Shown piece after piece: positions 25,719-35,353 of a DNA stretch of 64,000 nucleotides. Each line of letters begins with the position of its first letter. Position 1 is the stretch's first letter. The stretch comes from Bordetella parapertussis (GTDB lineage: Bacteria > Pseudomonadota > Gammaproteobacteria > Burkholderiales > Burkholderiaceae_C): assembly GCA_945878355.1 (NCBI GenBank), contig CAMCTC010000003.1, forward strand, positions 50,391 to 114,390, written 5' to 3'. The translations under genes were made by a program, and so were the position numbers. The notes under the pieces are model-generated. The model was given only the letters and a program-made list of their open reading frames with translations. It searched no databases and was not told where the DNA came from.

Positions 25719-26216
25719 TCAGCGGTACTTCGCGTCAGCCTCCTTGTTGGCGGCGATCTCGGTCTCGTAACGGTCACCGACGGCCAACAACATGTCCTTG
25801 GTGAAGTACAGGTCGCCGCGTTTCTCGCCGTGATATTCGAAGATATGGGTTTCGACGATCGAGTCGACCGGGCAGCTCTCTTCGCAAAAGCCGCAGAAGA
25901 TGCATTTGGTCAGGTCGATGTCGTAGCGCGTGGTGCGGCGGCTGCCGTCGTCGCGCACCTCGCTCTCGATCGTGATGGCCATCGCCGGGCACACTGCCTC
26001 GCACAGCTTGCAGGCAATGCAGCGCTCTTCGCCATTTTCATACCGGCGCAGCGCATGCAGGCCACGGAAGCGCGGGCTCTGCGGGGTCCTCTCTTCCGGA
26101 AACTGAACGGTGATCTTCTTTTGGAAGAAGTAGCGCCCGGTGAGCCTCATGCCCTTGAGCAACTCCAGCAGCATGAAGCTGGAGAGAAAGTCTTTCAGTG
26201 ATGCGGTCTGAGCCAT
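25719..26216 (-). CDS. nuoI: NADH:quinone oxidoreductase subunit I (two [4Fe-4S] clusters)
   Basis: A 165-residue ferredoxin-like subunit. Cluster ligands are Cys66, Cys69, Cys72 and Cys76 ([12 protein letters not shown]), and Cys105, Cys108, Cys111 and Cys115 ([12 protein letters not shown]). These clusters (N6a and N6b) pass electrons from the NuoG chain to NuoB. The start [14 protein letters not shown] at 26216 lies eight bases after the nuoH stop; an upstream in-frame ATG at 26258 would overlap nuoH and lacks family similarity. A 77-bp spacer follows to nuoJ. Confidence 0.97.
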   Translation of the reverse strand: MAQTASLKDFLSSFMLLELLKGMRLTGRYFFQKKITVQFPEERTPQSPRFRGLHALRRYENGEERCIACKLCEAVCPAMAITIESEVRDDGSRRTTRYDIDLTKCIFCGFCEESCPVDSIVETHIFEYHGEKRGDLYFTKDMLLAVGDRYETEIAANKEADAKYR

Positions 26217-26224
26217 TGCTCGGT

Positions 26225-27301
26225 TCACTTCCAGATGTTGAAGGGGGTCTGGATCCACAGCCCAACCACCACCAGCCAGATCAGCGTGATGGGGATGAAG
26301 ATCTTCCAGCCCAGACGCATGATCTGGTCATAGCGGTAGCGCGGGAAGGTGGCGCGGACCCACAGGAACATGGTCACGACCACGAACACCTTGATGCCGA
26401 GCCAAATCCAGCCGGGGATGAAATCGAGCCAGGCGAACGGGCTGAGCCAACCGCCCAGAAACAGCAACACGCACAGCGTGGACACCAGGATCATGTTGGC
26501 GTATTCGGCCAGGAAGAACATCGCAAACGACATGCCCGAGTACTCGATCATGTGGCCGGCGACGATCTCGGATTCACCCTCGACCACGTCGAATGGATGA
26601 CGGTTGGTCTCGGCCAGACCGGCGATGAAGTAGACGATGAACACCGGAAACAGTGGCAACCAATTCCACGACAGCAGGCCCAGGCCGGCGCTGGCCATCA
26701 TGCCTTTGCCCTGACTCATCACGATGTCGCTCATGTTCATCGAACCAGCGACCATCAGCACGATCACCAGTGCGAAGCCCATCGCGATTTCGTAACTCAC
26801 CATCTGGGCCGAAGCCCGCAAGGCGCCCAGGAAAGCGTACTTGGAGTTGGACGCCCAGCCGGCGATGATCACACCGTAGACCTCGAGCGAGGTGATCGCC
26901 ATCAGGAACAGCAGGCCAGCGTTGATATTGGCCAGCGCCACCTCGGGGCCAAACGGCACGACCGCCCAGGCGGCCAAAGCCGGCATGATGGTCATGATCG
27001 GGCCGAGGAAGAACAGACCCTTGTGTGCGGCGGTCGGCCGGATGATCTCCTTGAAGATCAGCTTGACCGCATCGGCGATGGGCGTCAGCAGGCCGAACGG
27101 GCCGACCCTGTTCGGGCCAGGTCGCACCTGGGTCCAACCGATAGCCTTGCGCTCCCACAGCGTCAGGTAGGCCACGCAGACCATCAGCGGCGCGACCACC
27201 GCAATGATCTTGATCAGGCTCCAGATCACCAGCCAGACCGTGGGCCAGAGCGGTCCGCCGAACAGCGATGCACCGAATTGGTTGAAGTCATTGATCATCA
27301 T
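26225..27301 (-). CDS. nuoH: NADH:quinone oxidoreductase subunit H
   Basis: A 358-residue membrane subunit that forms part of the quinone chamber. Diagnostic stretches are [78 protein letters not shown] and [20 protein letters not shown]. The ATG shares one base with the nuoG stop (TGATG), so translation is coupled. A second ATG follows directly. Confidence 0.97.
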   Translation of the reverse strand: MMINDFNQFGASLFGGPLWPTVWLVIWSLIKIIAVVAPLMVCVAYLTLWERKAIGWTQVRPGPNRVGPFGLLTPIADAVKLIFKEIIRPTAAHKGLFFLGPIMTIMPALAAWAVVPFGPEVALANINAGLLFLMAITSLEVYGVIIAGWASNSKYAFLGALRASAQMVSYEIAMGFALVIVLMVAGSMNMSDIVMSQGKGMMASAGLGLLSWNWLPLFPVFIVYFIAGLAETNRHPFDVVEGESEIVAGHMIEYSGMSFAMFFLAEYANMILVSTLCVLLFLGGWLSPFAWLDFIPGWIWLGIKVFVVVTMFLWVRATFPRYRYDQIMRLGWKIFIPITLIWLVVVGLWIQTPFNIWK

Positions 27302-29646
27302 CAGACCTTCTCGGCCATGCGTTCATGCACCGGTTCAACCGTGATCGCGCCGAACATCGCGCCCAGCGCTGCGGTGTCGATGTGACCCGCAGGCACGCGG
27401 ACCACATTGGCCGCCAGGCTGGCGTCTGGCTGCGCCGGCAGCAGCACGCTGGCCGCGCCTTGCGAGACCCGCACCAGATCGCCAGCTTGCAAGCCGAGTT
27501 GCTGCCACAGTTCGCTGGGCAGGCTCGCCACCGGCGCTTTGGCATCGGCGGTTCGCTGCAGCGACGCGGCACGCCGGACCAGCGCATCGGCAGCGTAGAT
27601 CGGCACATCGGCCAGGCGCTGCAAGCCTGGCGCTGGCGCCTGCGCGACCATCGACGCGGTGCTACCGTTGTCGAGCCTGCCTGCCACTGCACTCAGGTCG
27701 CCCAAGGCTTCGTCGCGAACTTGTTCGGCGCTTTCCTGCTTGAAGCCCGGCAGATCGAGCAAATTGCCCAACACGCGCAAGACCTTCCAGGCCGGCCGGC
27801 TCTCGCCAACGGGTTGGACCACGCCATGGAAGCTCTGCACCCTGCCCTCGGCGTTGACAAAGCTGCCGGCGGTCTCGGTGAACGCAGCGATCGGCAACAG
27901 CACATCTGCATGGTCTAGCACCGCGTCCTTGAACGATGTCAGTGCGACCACCAAGCCCGAGCCCGCCAGAGCCGCCTGCGCCGCTGCGCTGTCCGCAGCG
28001 TCGAACATTGGTTCGACATCGAGCAGCAACAAGGCCTTCATCGGACGGCTGAGCATCTGGCCCGCGTTGAGACCACCCGCGCCCGGCATGGCCTTGACCA
28101 ACTGTGCCCCCACGGTGTTCGCATCTGCCGTGAGGTAACCAACCGAAGCGCCAGTCTGGGCTGCAATCCACTGCGACAGTGCCAGCAGCGTGGCGGCCTG
28201 CGGATGCTGGGCTGCAGCATTGCCCAGCAGCAAAGCCTTGCGCTCGCCCGACATCAGGGCCTGCGCTACCCGTTCGGCATGTTCATTGACCTGCGCCTGG
28301 GCCGGTGCAGCCACCGCATTTGCACTGGCGATGCAGCCCGCCACATCGGCCAAGTTCTGGACCCAGTCTTGTGGCGCTACCGTGATGCTGGCGGCAAGCG
28401 GCATCGCCCAGTCATCATGCGCGGCATTCAAGCTCATCACCAGCCCGCCTTGACGCGCCGAGTGGCGCAGTCGCAGCGCAAACAAGGGATGGTCCTTGCG
28501 CAAGAAGCTGCCAATCACGAACGCCCGGTCCAAGGTCGACAGCGACGCAATCGGCATCCCCAGCCACTGCGCACGGCCAGGCGGTGCGGCGTTGGCAAAG
28601 TCAGCGTGCCGGGTACGGAAGTCGATGCTCTCGCTGCCCAGACCGCGTACCAGTTGTCCCAGCAAATGCAGTTCTTCAACCGTGCGATGGGCCGAGGCCA
28701 GCGCGCCGATGCCGACCACGCCATGCTCTGCCTTGATTCGCTTCAAGCCGTCGGCCACGTAGGCCAGCGCGACGTTCCACTCGACCGAGCGCCACTGACC
28801 GTCCTGCTTGATCATCGGGCTGTGCAAACGCTGGTCGCTGTTGAGCGCTTCGTAGCTGAAGCGGTCGCGATCGGCAATCCAGCATTCGTTGACGTCTTCG
28901 TTTTCCAGCGGCACAACCCGCAGCACCTTGTTGGCCTTGACTTGGACGACCAGGTTCGCACCCGTGGAGTCATGCGGGCTGATGCTCTTGCGCCGCGACA
29001 GCTCCCAGGTACGCGCCGCATAGCGGAAGGGCTTGCTGGTGAGCGCACCGACCGGGCAGATGTCGATCATGTTGCCCGACAGTTCGCTGTCGATGGTTTG
29101 ACCGACGAAGGTGGTGATCTCGCTGTGCTCGCCGCGGTGCTGCATGCCGAGTTCCATTGCGCCGGCCACTTCCTGGCCGAAACGAACGCAACGGGTGCAG
29201 TGGATGCAGCGGCTCATCTCTTGCATCGAGATCAGCGGGCCGACGTTCTTGTGGAAGACAACGCGCTTTTCCTCGTGATAGCGCGAGGCCCCACCCCCGT
29301 AGCCCATCGCCAGATCCTGCAACTGGCATTCGCCACCTTGATCGCAAATCGGGCAATCGAGCGGGTGGTTGATGAGCAGAAACTCCATCACCGACTTCTG
29401 GGCCTTGATGACCTTGTCGGTCTTGGTGTGCACCACCATGCCTTGGGTCACAGGGGTCGCACAGGCCGGCATCGGCTTGGGCGCTTTCTCGATGTCGACC
29501 AAGCACATGCGGCAGTTGGCCGCGATGCTGAGCTTCTTGTGGTAGCAGAAATGCGGGATGGTGATGCCGGCGGCGTCGGCCGCATGCATCACCATGCTGC
29601 CCGGTTCAACGCTGACCTTCTTGCCGTCGAGTTCGATTTCGATCAT
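27301..29646 (-). CDS. nuoG: NADH:quinone oxidoreductase subunit G
   Basis: A 781-residue iron-sulfur subunit starting [20 protein letters not shown]. The N-terminal part binds a [2Fe-2S] cluster ([21 protein letters not shown], then PMPACATPV) and two [4Fe-4S] clusters ([15 protein letters not shown] and [13 protein letters not shown]), followed by [18 protein letters not shown]. The rest is a degenerate molybdopterin-oxidoreductase domain. The frame stays open upstream to 29781, but that part reads through a hairpin-rich element and has no family similarity, so I placed the start at 29646. Confidence 0.96.
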   Translation of the reverse strand: MIEIELDGKKVSVEPGSMVMHAADAAGITIPHFCYHKKLSIAANCRMCLVDIEKAPKPMPACATPVTQGMVVHTKTDKVIKAQKSVMEFLLINHPLDCPICDQGGECQLQDLAMGYGGGASRYHEEKRVVFHKNVGPLISMQEMSRCIHCTRCVRFGQEVAGAMELGMQHRGEHSEITTFVGQTIDSELSGNMIDICPVGALTSKPFRYAARTWELSRRKSISPHDSTGANLVVQVKANKVLRVVPLENEDVNECWIADRDRFSYEALNSDQRLHSPMIKQDGQWRSVEWNVALAYVADGLKRIKAEHGVVGIGALASAHRTVEELHLLGQLVRGLGSESIDFRTRHADFANAAPPGRAQWLGMPIASLSTLDRAFVIGSFLRKDHPLFALRLRHSARQGGLVMSLNAAHDDWAMPLAASITVAPQDWVQNLADVAGCIASANAVAAPAQAQVNEHAERVAQALMSGERKALLLGNAAAQHPQAATLLALSQWIAAQTGASVGYLTADANTVGAQLVKAMPGAGGLNAGQMLSRPMKALLLLDVEPMFDAADSAAAQAALAGSGLVVALTSFKDAVLDHADVLLPIAAFTETAGSFVNAEGRVQSFHGVVQPVGESRPAWKVLRVLGNLLDLPGFKQESAEQVRDEALGDLSAVAGRLDNGSTASMVAQAPAPGLQRLADVPIYAADALVRRAASLQRTADAKAPVASLPSELWQQLGLQAGDLVRVSQGAASVLLPAQPDASLAANVVRVPAGHIDTAALGAMFGAITVEPVHERMAEKV

Positions 29647-29704
29647 GTCAATGTGTGCCAGGAAAGACCGGACCCGAACGCCAGCCGAAGAAGAACCAAG
29701 CCGC

Positions 29705-29770
29705 AGCCACGGTACCGGCTTTGCCGGAACCTTGGCTGCCGCCCTCTTGAGGGGGAGCGCTGACGGCGCT
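29705..29770. repeat. Hairpin-rich intergenic element between nuoF and nuoG
   Basis: Three palindromes lie in a row. The first is AGCCA-c-GGT-a-CCGGC (29705-29719) pairing with GCCGG-a-ACC-t-TGGCT (29723-29737) around TTT. The second is CCCTC-TT-GAGGG (29742-29753). The third is AGCGC-TGACG-GCGCT (29756-29770). Elsewhere in this operon genes mostly overlap or lie close together. The nuoG-nuoF gap of 131 bp is filled by this element, which resembles the REP-like repeats scattered between genes in Burkholderiales. Confidence 0.65.
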
Positions 29771-29777
29771 TCGGGGG

Positions 29778-31139
29778 TCAAACATAGGCCGGGACCATGC
29801 AGGTCTTGTGTTCGACGTGATGCACAAACTCGTCGCGGAAGTGCTTGAGCATGCCCCGCACCGGCATCGCTGCAGCGTCGCCCAATGCGCAGATCGTTCG
29901 GCCCATGATGTTCTCCGCCACTGAGTCGAGCAGCGTCAAGTCATCGACCTTGCCCTGCCCGTGCTCGATTCGGTTGACCAAGCGCCACAGCCAACCCGTG
30001 CCCTCGCGGCAGGGCGTGCATTGGCCGCAAGACTCGTGGCTGTAGAAATACGACAGCCGCAACAAGCTCTTGACCATGCAGCGGGTCTCGTCCATCACGA
30101 TCACAGCGCCAGAACCCAGCATCGACCCCGCCTTGGCAATCGCGTCATAGTCCATCGTGCAGTCCATCATGATGGACCCTGGCAGCACCGGCGCCGACGA
30201 TCCGCCGGGAATCACTGCTTTGAGCTTGCGGCCGCCACGAACGCCACCGGCAAGTTCCAGAATCTTCGCGAACGGCGTGCCCAACGGGATCTCGTAATTG
30301 CCAGGTCGCTCGACATCACCGACCACAGAGAAAATCTTGGTGCCGCCGTTGTTGGGTTTGCCGCATTCAAGATAGGCCGGGCCGCCATTGCGGATGATCC
30401 ACGGCACCGCTGCAAAAGTCTCGGTGTTGTTGATCGTGGTTGGCTTGCCATAGAGGCCGAAGCTGGCCGGGAAAGGCGGCTTGAAGCGGGGCTGACCTTT
30501 CTTGCCCTCGAGCGACTCGAGCAGCGCGGTTTCCTCGCCGCAGATGTAGGCGCCGAAACCGTGAAAAGCATGGAGCTGGAAGCTGTGCTTGCTGCCCAGG
30601 ATGTGATCGCCCAGGTAACCGGCGGCGCGCGCCTCGTCCAAAGCCTGTTCGAAGCGATCGTAGGCCGAAAAAATCTCGCCGTGGATGTAGTTGTAGCCCA
30701 CCGAGATGCCCATCGCGTAGGCCGCGATGATCATGCCCTCGATGACGATGTGCGGGTTGTAGGACAGGATGTCGCGATCCTTGCAGGTGCCCGGCTCGCC
30801 CTCGTCGCTATTGCACACCAGGTACTTCTGGATCGGCAGTGCGCGCGGCATGAAGCTCCACTTCAGGCCGGTCGGAAACCCTGCACCGCCACGGCCTCGC
30901 AGACCGGAACCCTTGACCTCAGCGACCACCTGATCCGGTGTCATGCCGACGCTGGCATCGGCATTCGTGGCCAGGATCTTTCGCAAGGCTTGGTAGCCGC
31001 CACGGGCCTCGTAGTCGGCAAGCCGCCAATTGTTGCCGTCGAGACCGGCGTAGATCTGCGCGCCGATATGCCGGTCGTGGAAACAAGTCTCCAGACCCTT
31101 GGCCTGGAATTTGGAGAGATCCAGCATCTGCGCGCTCAT
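29778..31139 (-). CDS. nuoF: NADH:quinone oxidoreductase subunit F (NADH- and FMN-binding)
   Basis: A 453-residue subunit. The FMN/NADH site is seen in [18 protein letters not shown] and [20 protein letters not shown]. Further on are [19 protein letters not shown] and [12 protein letters not shown]. The [4Fe-4S] N3 cluster is bound by [11 protein letters not shown] plus a later Cys ([13 protein letters not shown]). It takes the hydride from NADH and starts the electron chain of complex I. The start overlaps the nuoE stop by four bases. Confidence 0.97.
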   Translation of the reverse strand: MSAQMLDLSKFQAKGLETCFHDRHIGAQIYAGLDGNNWRLADYEARGGYQALRKILATNADASVGMTPDQVVAEVKGSGLRGRGGAGFPTGLKWSFMPRALPIQKYLVCNSDEGEPGTCKDRDILSYNPHIVIEGMIIAAYAMGISVGYNYIHGEIFSAYDRFEQALDEARAAGYLGDHILGSKHSFQLHAFHGFGAYICGEETALLESLEGKKGQPRFKPPFPASFGLYGKPTTINNTETFAAVPWIIRNGGPAYLECGKPNNGGTKIFSVVGDVERPGNYEIPLGTPFAKILELAGGVRGGRKLKAVIPGGSSAPVLPGSIMMDCTMDYDAIAKAGSMLGSGAVIVMDETRCMVKSLLRLSYFYSHESCGQCTPCREGTGWLWRLVNRIEHGQGKVDDLTLLDSVAENIMGRTICALGDAAAMPVRGMLKHFRDEFVHHVEHKTCMVPAYV

Positions 31140-31657
31140 CGGGCCTGTGCCTTCAAGGTGTCGACCAGCTCGTCGAGTCGGTCATGGCTCATGAAGCTGA
31201 CCATCTGGCGGTCATTGACCAGCATCACCGGTGCATCGGCGCAAGCACCCAGGCACTCGCTGGGTTGCACCGTGAACAGGCCATCGGCCGTCGTGCCACC
31301 GGGCTCGATGCCGAGCTTGTGGCACAGGTGCTCGAGCGCCTTCTGGCCATCGCGCAACTGGCACGGCAGGTTGGTGCAGACATTGAGCTTGAACTGCCCC
31401 ACCGGCTGCTGGTTGTACATGTTGTAGAAGGTGCTGACCTCGCGCACCGCCATCGGTGCCATGCCCAGGTACGAAGCCACCGCGGCCTCGGACTCGGACG
31501 AGACCCAGCCCAGTTCCTGCTGCAGGATGGCCAGACAGGCCATCACCGCAGACTGCTTCTGGTCGGCCGGGTACTTGGCAACTTCGCGCGCAAACCTTGC
31601 GGTCGTCGCATCGGACAGGGTGACGCTGCGCGCCTTGCTGGATTCAGACAGAGTCAT
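31136..31657 (-). CDS. nuoE: NADH:quinone oxidoreductase subunit E ([2Fe-2S])
   Basis: A 173-residue thioredoxin-fold subunit. The N1a [2Fe-2S] ligands are Cys94 and Cys99 (VCTNLPCQL) and Cys135 and Cys139 ([12 protein letters not shown]). The N-terminal helical part ([20 protein letters not shown]) is normal. Start and stop overlap nuoD and nuoF by four bases each, a tight translational chain. Confidence 0.97.
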   Translation of the reverse strand: MTLSESSKARSVTLSDATTARFAREVAKYPADQKQSAVMACLAILQQELGWVSSESEAAVASYLGMAPMAVREVSTFYNMYNQQPVGQFKLNVCTNLPCQLRDGQKALEHLCHKLGIEPGGTTADGLFTVQPSECLGACADAPVMLVNDRQMVSFMSHDRLDELVDTLKAQAR

Positions 31658-32907
31658 CGATCGATCTCGCCAAACACGATGTCCATGGTGCCGATGATCG
31701 CGACGGCGTCGGCGATCATGTGGCCGCGCGCCATCTCGTCAAGCGCTGCCAGGTGCGGAAAGCCTGGTGGCCGGATCTTCAAGCGATATGGCTTGTTGGC
31801 GCCGTCGCTGACGAGGTAGATGCCGAACTCACCTTTGGGGTGCTCGACAGCAGCATAAGCCTCGCCCTCAGGCACGTGGAAGCCTTCAGTGAAGAGCTTG
31901 AAATGGTGGATCAACTCCTCCATGTTGCTCTTCATGTCGACCCGCGGCGGCGCTGCCACCTTGTGGTTGTCGGTGATCACCGGGCCGGGATGGGTACGCA
32001 GCCAGGCCGAGCATTGCTGAATGATGCGATTGGCTTGCCGCATCTCCTCGATGCGCACCAGGTAGCGGTCATAGGTGTCGCCGTTGACGCCCAGCGGAAT
32101 GTCGAAATCCATCCGGTCGTAGACATCGTAGGGCTGGGTCTTGCGCAGGTCCCAGGCGATGCCCGATCCACGCAGCATCGGGCCAGTGAAGCCGAGGTTG
32201 AGTGCACGCTCTGGCGTGACCACGCCAATGCCCACGGTGCGCTGCTTCCAGATGCGGTTGTCGGTCAGCAAGGTTTCGTACTCGTCGACCCGCCCCGGAA
32301 AGCGGGCACAGAAGTCGTCGATGAAGTCAAGCAGCGATCCCTGCCGGTTCTGGTTCAGCTCGCCAATGGCACGCGCATTGCGAATCTTCGAGGCTTTGTA
32401 CTGGGCCATCGAATCGGGCAGGTCGCGGTAGACACCGCCGGGTCGAAAATAAGCCGCGTGCATTCGCGCGCCTGAGACCGCTTCGTACATGTCGAAGATG
32501 TCTTCCCGTTCACGGAAGCAGTAGATGAGGATGTTCATCGCACCGCAATCGATGCCATGCGCACCCAGCCACAACAAGTGATTGAGCAAGCGCGTCAGCT
32601 CGGAGAACATCACCCGGATGTACTGCGCGCGCTCCGGCACTTCTATGCCCATCAAGCGCTCGATCGCCAGGCAGTAAGCGTGCTCGTTGCACATCATCGA
32701 CACATAGTCGAGCCGGTCCATGTAAGGCAAGGACTGGATGTAAGTCTTGCTCTCGGCCAGCTTCTCGGTGGCGCGGTGCAACAAACCGATATGCGGGTCG
32801 GCGCGTTGGATGACCTCGCCGTCGAGCTCGAGCACCAGGCGCAATACGCCGTGCGCGGCCGGATGCTGTGGCCCAAAGTTCAGCGTGTAGTTCTTGATTT
32901 CTGCCAT
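31654..32907 (-). CDS. nuoD: NADH:quinone oxidoreductase subunit D
   Basis: A 417-residue subunit starting [20 protein letters not shown]. The conserved His pair of the quinone site is in [13 protein letters not shown]. The rest is typical: [55 protein letters not shown] and the C-terminal [13 protein letters not shown]. The start is the ATG at 32905-32907. The frame is open further upstream to 33027 through a hairpin-rich insertion, but that part has no family similarity. A second, degenerate copy of the nuoD start lies 151 bp upstream. Confidence 0.96.
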   Translation of the reverse strand: MAEIKNYTLNFGPQHPAAHGVLRLVLELDGEVIQRADPHIGLLHRATEKLAESKTYIQSLPYMDRLDYVSMMCNEHAYCLAIERLMGIEVPERAQYIRVMFSELTRLLNHLLWLGAHGIDCGAMNILIYCFREREDIFDMYEAVSGARMHAAYFRPGGVYRDLPDSMAQYKASKIRNARAIGELNQNRQGSLLDFIDDFCARFPGRVDEYETLLTDNRIWKQRTVGIGVVTPERALNLGFTGPMLRGSGIAWDLRKTQPYDVYDRMDFDIPLGVNGDTYDRYLVRIEEMRQANRIIQQCSAWLRTHPGPVITDNHKVAAPPRVDMKSNMEELIHHFKLFTEGFHVPEGEAYAAVEHPKGEFGIYLVSDGANKPYRLKIRPPGFPHLAALDEMARGHMIADAVAIIGTMDIVFGEIDR

Positions 32908-33058
32908 AGCTGCCTCAACACGCAAGCCAAAGGTCGCGCTGAACTTCAGCGCAGGCCGGCTTGGCGCCAGCCAAGCTCGGCTTCGCATCAGCGAAGTCGA
33001 TGCCGCAAAGCGCACGGCCGCAGCCAAAGCTCAGCGTGTATTTCTTGATTTCAGCCAT
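32873..33058. repeat. Insertion at the nuoC/nuoD junction with a duplicated nuoD start
   Basis: The first ~35 bp of nuoD (32873-32907) recur at 33024-33058 with 32 of 35 bases identical. The upstream copy reads [12 protein letters not shown] and then runs into unrelated codons ending at a TGA after 47 codons. Between the copies lie three hairpins. They are GCGCTGAA-C-TTCAGCGC (32936-32952), GCTTGGC-GCCA-GCCAAGC (32959-32976) and CTTCGC-ATCA-GCGAAG (32981-32996). The upstream start is two bases after the nuoC stop, the position normally occupied by nuoD. Ribosomes ending nuoC would therefore meet a decoy start first. Confidence 0.85.
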
Positions 33059-33060
33059 GG

Positions 33061-33660
33061 TCAGTGCATTCCGCCATAGTTGTCTTCGCGGATGATTCGT
33101 GGCGTGATTTCGCGTGGCTCGATGCTCACCGGCTGGTAGATCACGCGTTTCTTCTCGGCGTCGTAGCGCATCTCCACATGGCCAGAGACCGGAAAGTCCT
33201 TGCGCATCGGGTGTCCAATGAAACCGTAATCGGTGAGGATGCGCCGAAGGTCGGCATGGCCCTCAAAGATCATGCCGATCATGTCAAAGGCTTCGCGCTC
33301 GAACCAGTTCGCGGAGGACCACAGCTCAGTCAGCGAGGCCAGCACCGGCAAATCGTCATCCGGCGCAAACACTTTCAGACGAACCCGCCAGTTCAAGCTG
33401 ACGCTGAGCAGGTGAGAGACGGCACAGTAGCGCGGCGAGTCCCAGGGCCTGTCTTTCCAGCTGCTGTAGTCAATGCCACAGAGGTCGATCAACTGCTCGA
33501 ACTTGAGCGAAACGTCGTCACGCAAGGTTTTCGCTACCGCAAGATAGTCTGCGGCAGTCACTGTCAGCGTGATCTCTCCCAGCTCGCGCTTGAAGGTCTT
33601 GACCTTTTCGCCGAGCGCTGCTTCCAGTGCTGCTTGCAACTTGTCGAGTCGCTGCGTCAT
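33061..33660 (-). CDS. nuoC: NADH:quinone oxidoreductase subunit C
   Basis: A 199-residue hydrophilic subunit starting [20 protein letters not shown]. The family blocks are [72 protein letters not shown] and [30 protein letters not shown]. These lie in the C-terminal half. It is a separate gene, not fused to nuoD as in E. coli. The ATG lies one base after the nuoB stop. Confidence 0.97.
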   Translation of the reverse strand: MTQRLDKLQAALEAALGEKVKTFKRELGEITLTVTAADYLAVAKTLRDDVSLKFEQLIDLCGIDYSSWKDRPWDSPRYCAVSHLLSVSLNWRVRLKVFAPDDDLPVLASLTELWSSANWFEREAFDMIGMIFEGHADLRRILTDYGFIGHPMRKDFPVSGHVEMRYDAEKKRVIYQPVSIEPREITPRIIREDNYGGMH

Positions 33661-33661
33661 G

Positions 33662-34141
33662 TCAGGCCCGCGCGATCGTGTTTTCGCGCCGAATCTTGGC
33701 CTGTAGCTGCAGAATGCCATAGAGCAGCGCCTCGGCGGTGGGCGGACAGCCCGGCACGTAGACGTCCACCGGCACGATGCGGTCGCAACCGCGAACGACC
33801 GAATAGCTGTAGTGGTAATAACCACCACCGTTGGCGCAGGATCCCATGCTCAACACCCAGCGGGGCTCGGCCATCTGGTCATAGACCTTGCGCAGCGCCG
33901 GACCCATCTTGTTGCACAAGGTGCCGGCGACGATCATCAGATCACTCTGCCTCGGACTGGGCCGGAACAACATGCCGAAGCGATCGATGTCGTAGCGCGC
34001 TGCGCCGGCATGCATCATCTCCACCGCGCAACAAGCCAGACCAAAGGTCATCGGCCACAGCGAACCGGTCTTCGACCAGTTGATCAGTTTGTCCACCGAG
34101 GTGGTGACAAAGCCTTCTTTCAGAACGCCTTCAATGCCCAT
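33662..34141 (-). CDS. nuoB: NADH:quinone oxidoreductase subunit B (cluster N2)
   Basis: A 159-residue subunit holding the terminal [4Fe-4S] cluster N2. Ligands are the adjacent Cys37 and Cys38 ([18 protein letters not shown]), Cys102 ([20 protein letters not shown]) and Cys132 ([15 protein letters not shown]). It passes electrons to quinone at the NuoB/NuoD interface. It lies 45 bp after nuoA. Confidence 0.98.
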   Translation of the reverse strand: MGIEGVLKEGFVTTSVDKLINWSKTGSLWPMTFGLACCAVEMMHAGAARYDIDRFGMLFRPSPRQSDLMIVAGTLCNKMGPALRKVYDQMAEPRWVLSMGSCANGGGYYHYSYSVVRGCDRIVPVDVYVPGCPPTAEALLYGILQLQAKIRRENTIARA

Positions 34142-34186
34142 GGTGATCCTCGTGTTCTTGTCTACGCGCCGGTCGATCGAACGCTG

Positions 34187-34546
34187 TCATTCCCAGTCCA
34201 ACGCGCCCTTTTTCCACTCGTAGACGAATCCCACCACCAGAATGGTCAGAAAGCTCATCATGGCCCAGAAACCCGCAGCGCCAATGTCCCGCAGCGACAC
34301 CGCCCAGGGAAAGAGAAACGCGATCTCGAGGTCGAACAGGATGAACAGGATCGCGACAAGGTAGTAGCGCACGTCGAACTTCATGCGCGCGTCGTCAAAG
34401 GCCTCAAACCCACATTCGTATGGGCTGTTCTTCGCGGCGTCAGGACGCTGCGGTCCGAGCAGAAAACCCAGGACTTGGGGGGCGATGCCCACACCCACGC
34501 CAACCAATATGAACAGGATGACAGGAAGGTACTGCTGCAGGTCCAT
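34187..34546 (-). CDS. nuoA: NADH:quinone oxidoreductase subunit A
   Basis: A 119-residue protein with three membrane helices ([50 protein letters not shown] and [23 protein letters not shown]). The conserved ECGF motif of the matrix loop is in [22 protein letters not shown], and [12 protein letters not shown] has the buried Asp and Glu. First gene of the nuo operon. No strong ribosome site is seen before the ATG. Confidence 0.97.
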   Translation of the reverse strand: MDLQQYLPVILFILVGVGVGIAPQVLGFLLGPQRPDAAKNSPYECGFEAFDDARMKFDVRYYLVAILFILFDLEIAFLFPWAVSLRDIGAAGFWAMMSFLTILVVGFVYEWKKGALDWE

Positions 34547-35353
34547 GGTGGATCAGGATCGAGGATGCGTGACACATCCGGTCAAAAAAATCGCGCAGCA
34601 TGGTCACCCCCTTACAGGCCGACCGCGAAGCGCGCCGCTCTCGCTCCCTGATACGCTGAGAGCGACCAAGTCCTAAGCCACATTCCCGCTGGACTTTGCC
34701 AAACAATTCGATGCCGTCGGTCAAGCACGGAACAGGTCGAATGACAACGATCTGGCCCACTTTTGGTAGCAATTCCCGACACCCAAAGCACGCCAAACCG
34801 CCTATAGGACTATACCCTAACCCGCCGCGCTTTCCCCCAGTGACGGCACGTAGAGCCTGTGCTGCTTGCGACGACTCAAGCCGAGGAGCGGCTCCTCGCG
34901 GCAGGCCTTCTGAAAATGCCGCTTATTTTGATAGATATTTTCAATTTCCATGCGCAAGAGCAAGGTACGCAGCGAGCTCAGGGCCAGGGCTGCCCGCACC
35001 GAGCGCCACGCCAGCGCAGGCCGTCAAATCCCTGGAGAGCCACGGACGACGACCCAAACGCATAAACTACCATCTGAAAACAATATCCTTGACCTGCTGT
35101 CACAAGATTGCATCCATGATGATCGTTTTTTTGCTCAACATCGCGTCAAACCCGCGGAATGTACGCGGTTGATGCGCCTGATGCAGCTTGTCCTCGCCAA
35201 CCAGCAACTCCTGTTGACAGCTGATGCCCGGCGCAGCCTATGGCAGAGAGTTAGCGCTCGACTCGGCCTTCCTTGGCCTGTGCAGTCGGGTGGCCTGAGC
35301 GTGGCAATGTGGTCAAACGCCGAAGCTGGCGGCATCCAACACGAGGCTTGCGC
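34547..35353. other. 807-bp intergenic region between nuoA and the RND efflux genes
   Basis: It divides two divergent operons and must hold both promoters. I see no tRNA and no convincing protein. Visible structure: a perfect palindrome CGAGGAGC-G-GCTCCTCG (34882-34898), AT-rich runs near 34920-34950 and 35080-35135, and a TATAGT hexamer on the minus strand at 34809-34814 that could be a nuo -10 without a good -35. A 44-codon minus-strand frame (34952 down to 34817) and a plus-strand frame ending at 35363 are open but have no recognisable features. Confidence 0.5.

Noticed and set aside
32908..33027. Extended nuoD start reading [16 protein letters not shown]
   Set aside because: This extension reads through the hairpin-rich insertion and has no similarity to NuoD; the ATG at 32907 begins the conserved protein.
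34817..34952. 44-codon minus-strand frame starting MEIENIYQNKRHFQ upstream of nuoA
   Set aside because: No ribosome site and no similarity I can name. It overlaps a strong palindrome, so it was not called as a gene.
34547..35353. tRNA-Leu expected upstream of nuoA in this order
   Set aside because: No T-loop GTTCGA-type core, CCA end or cloverleaf arms could be found on either strand by eye.
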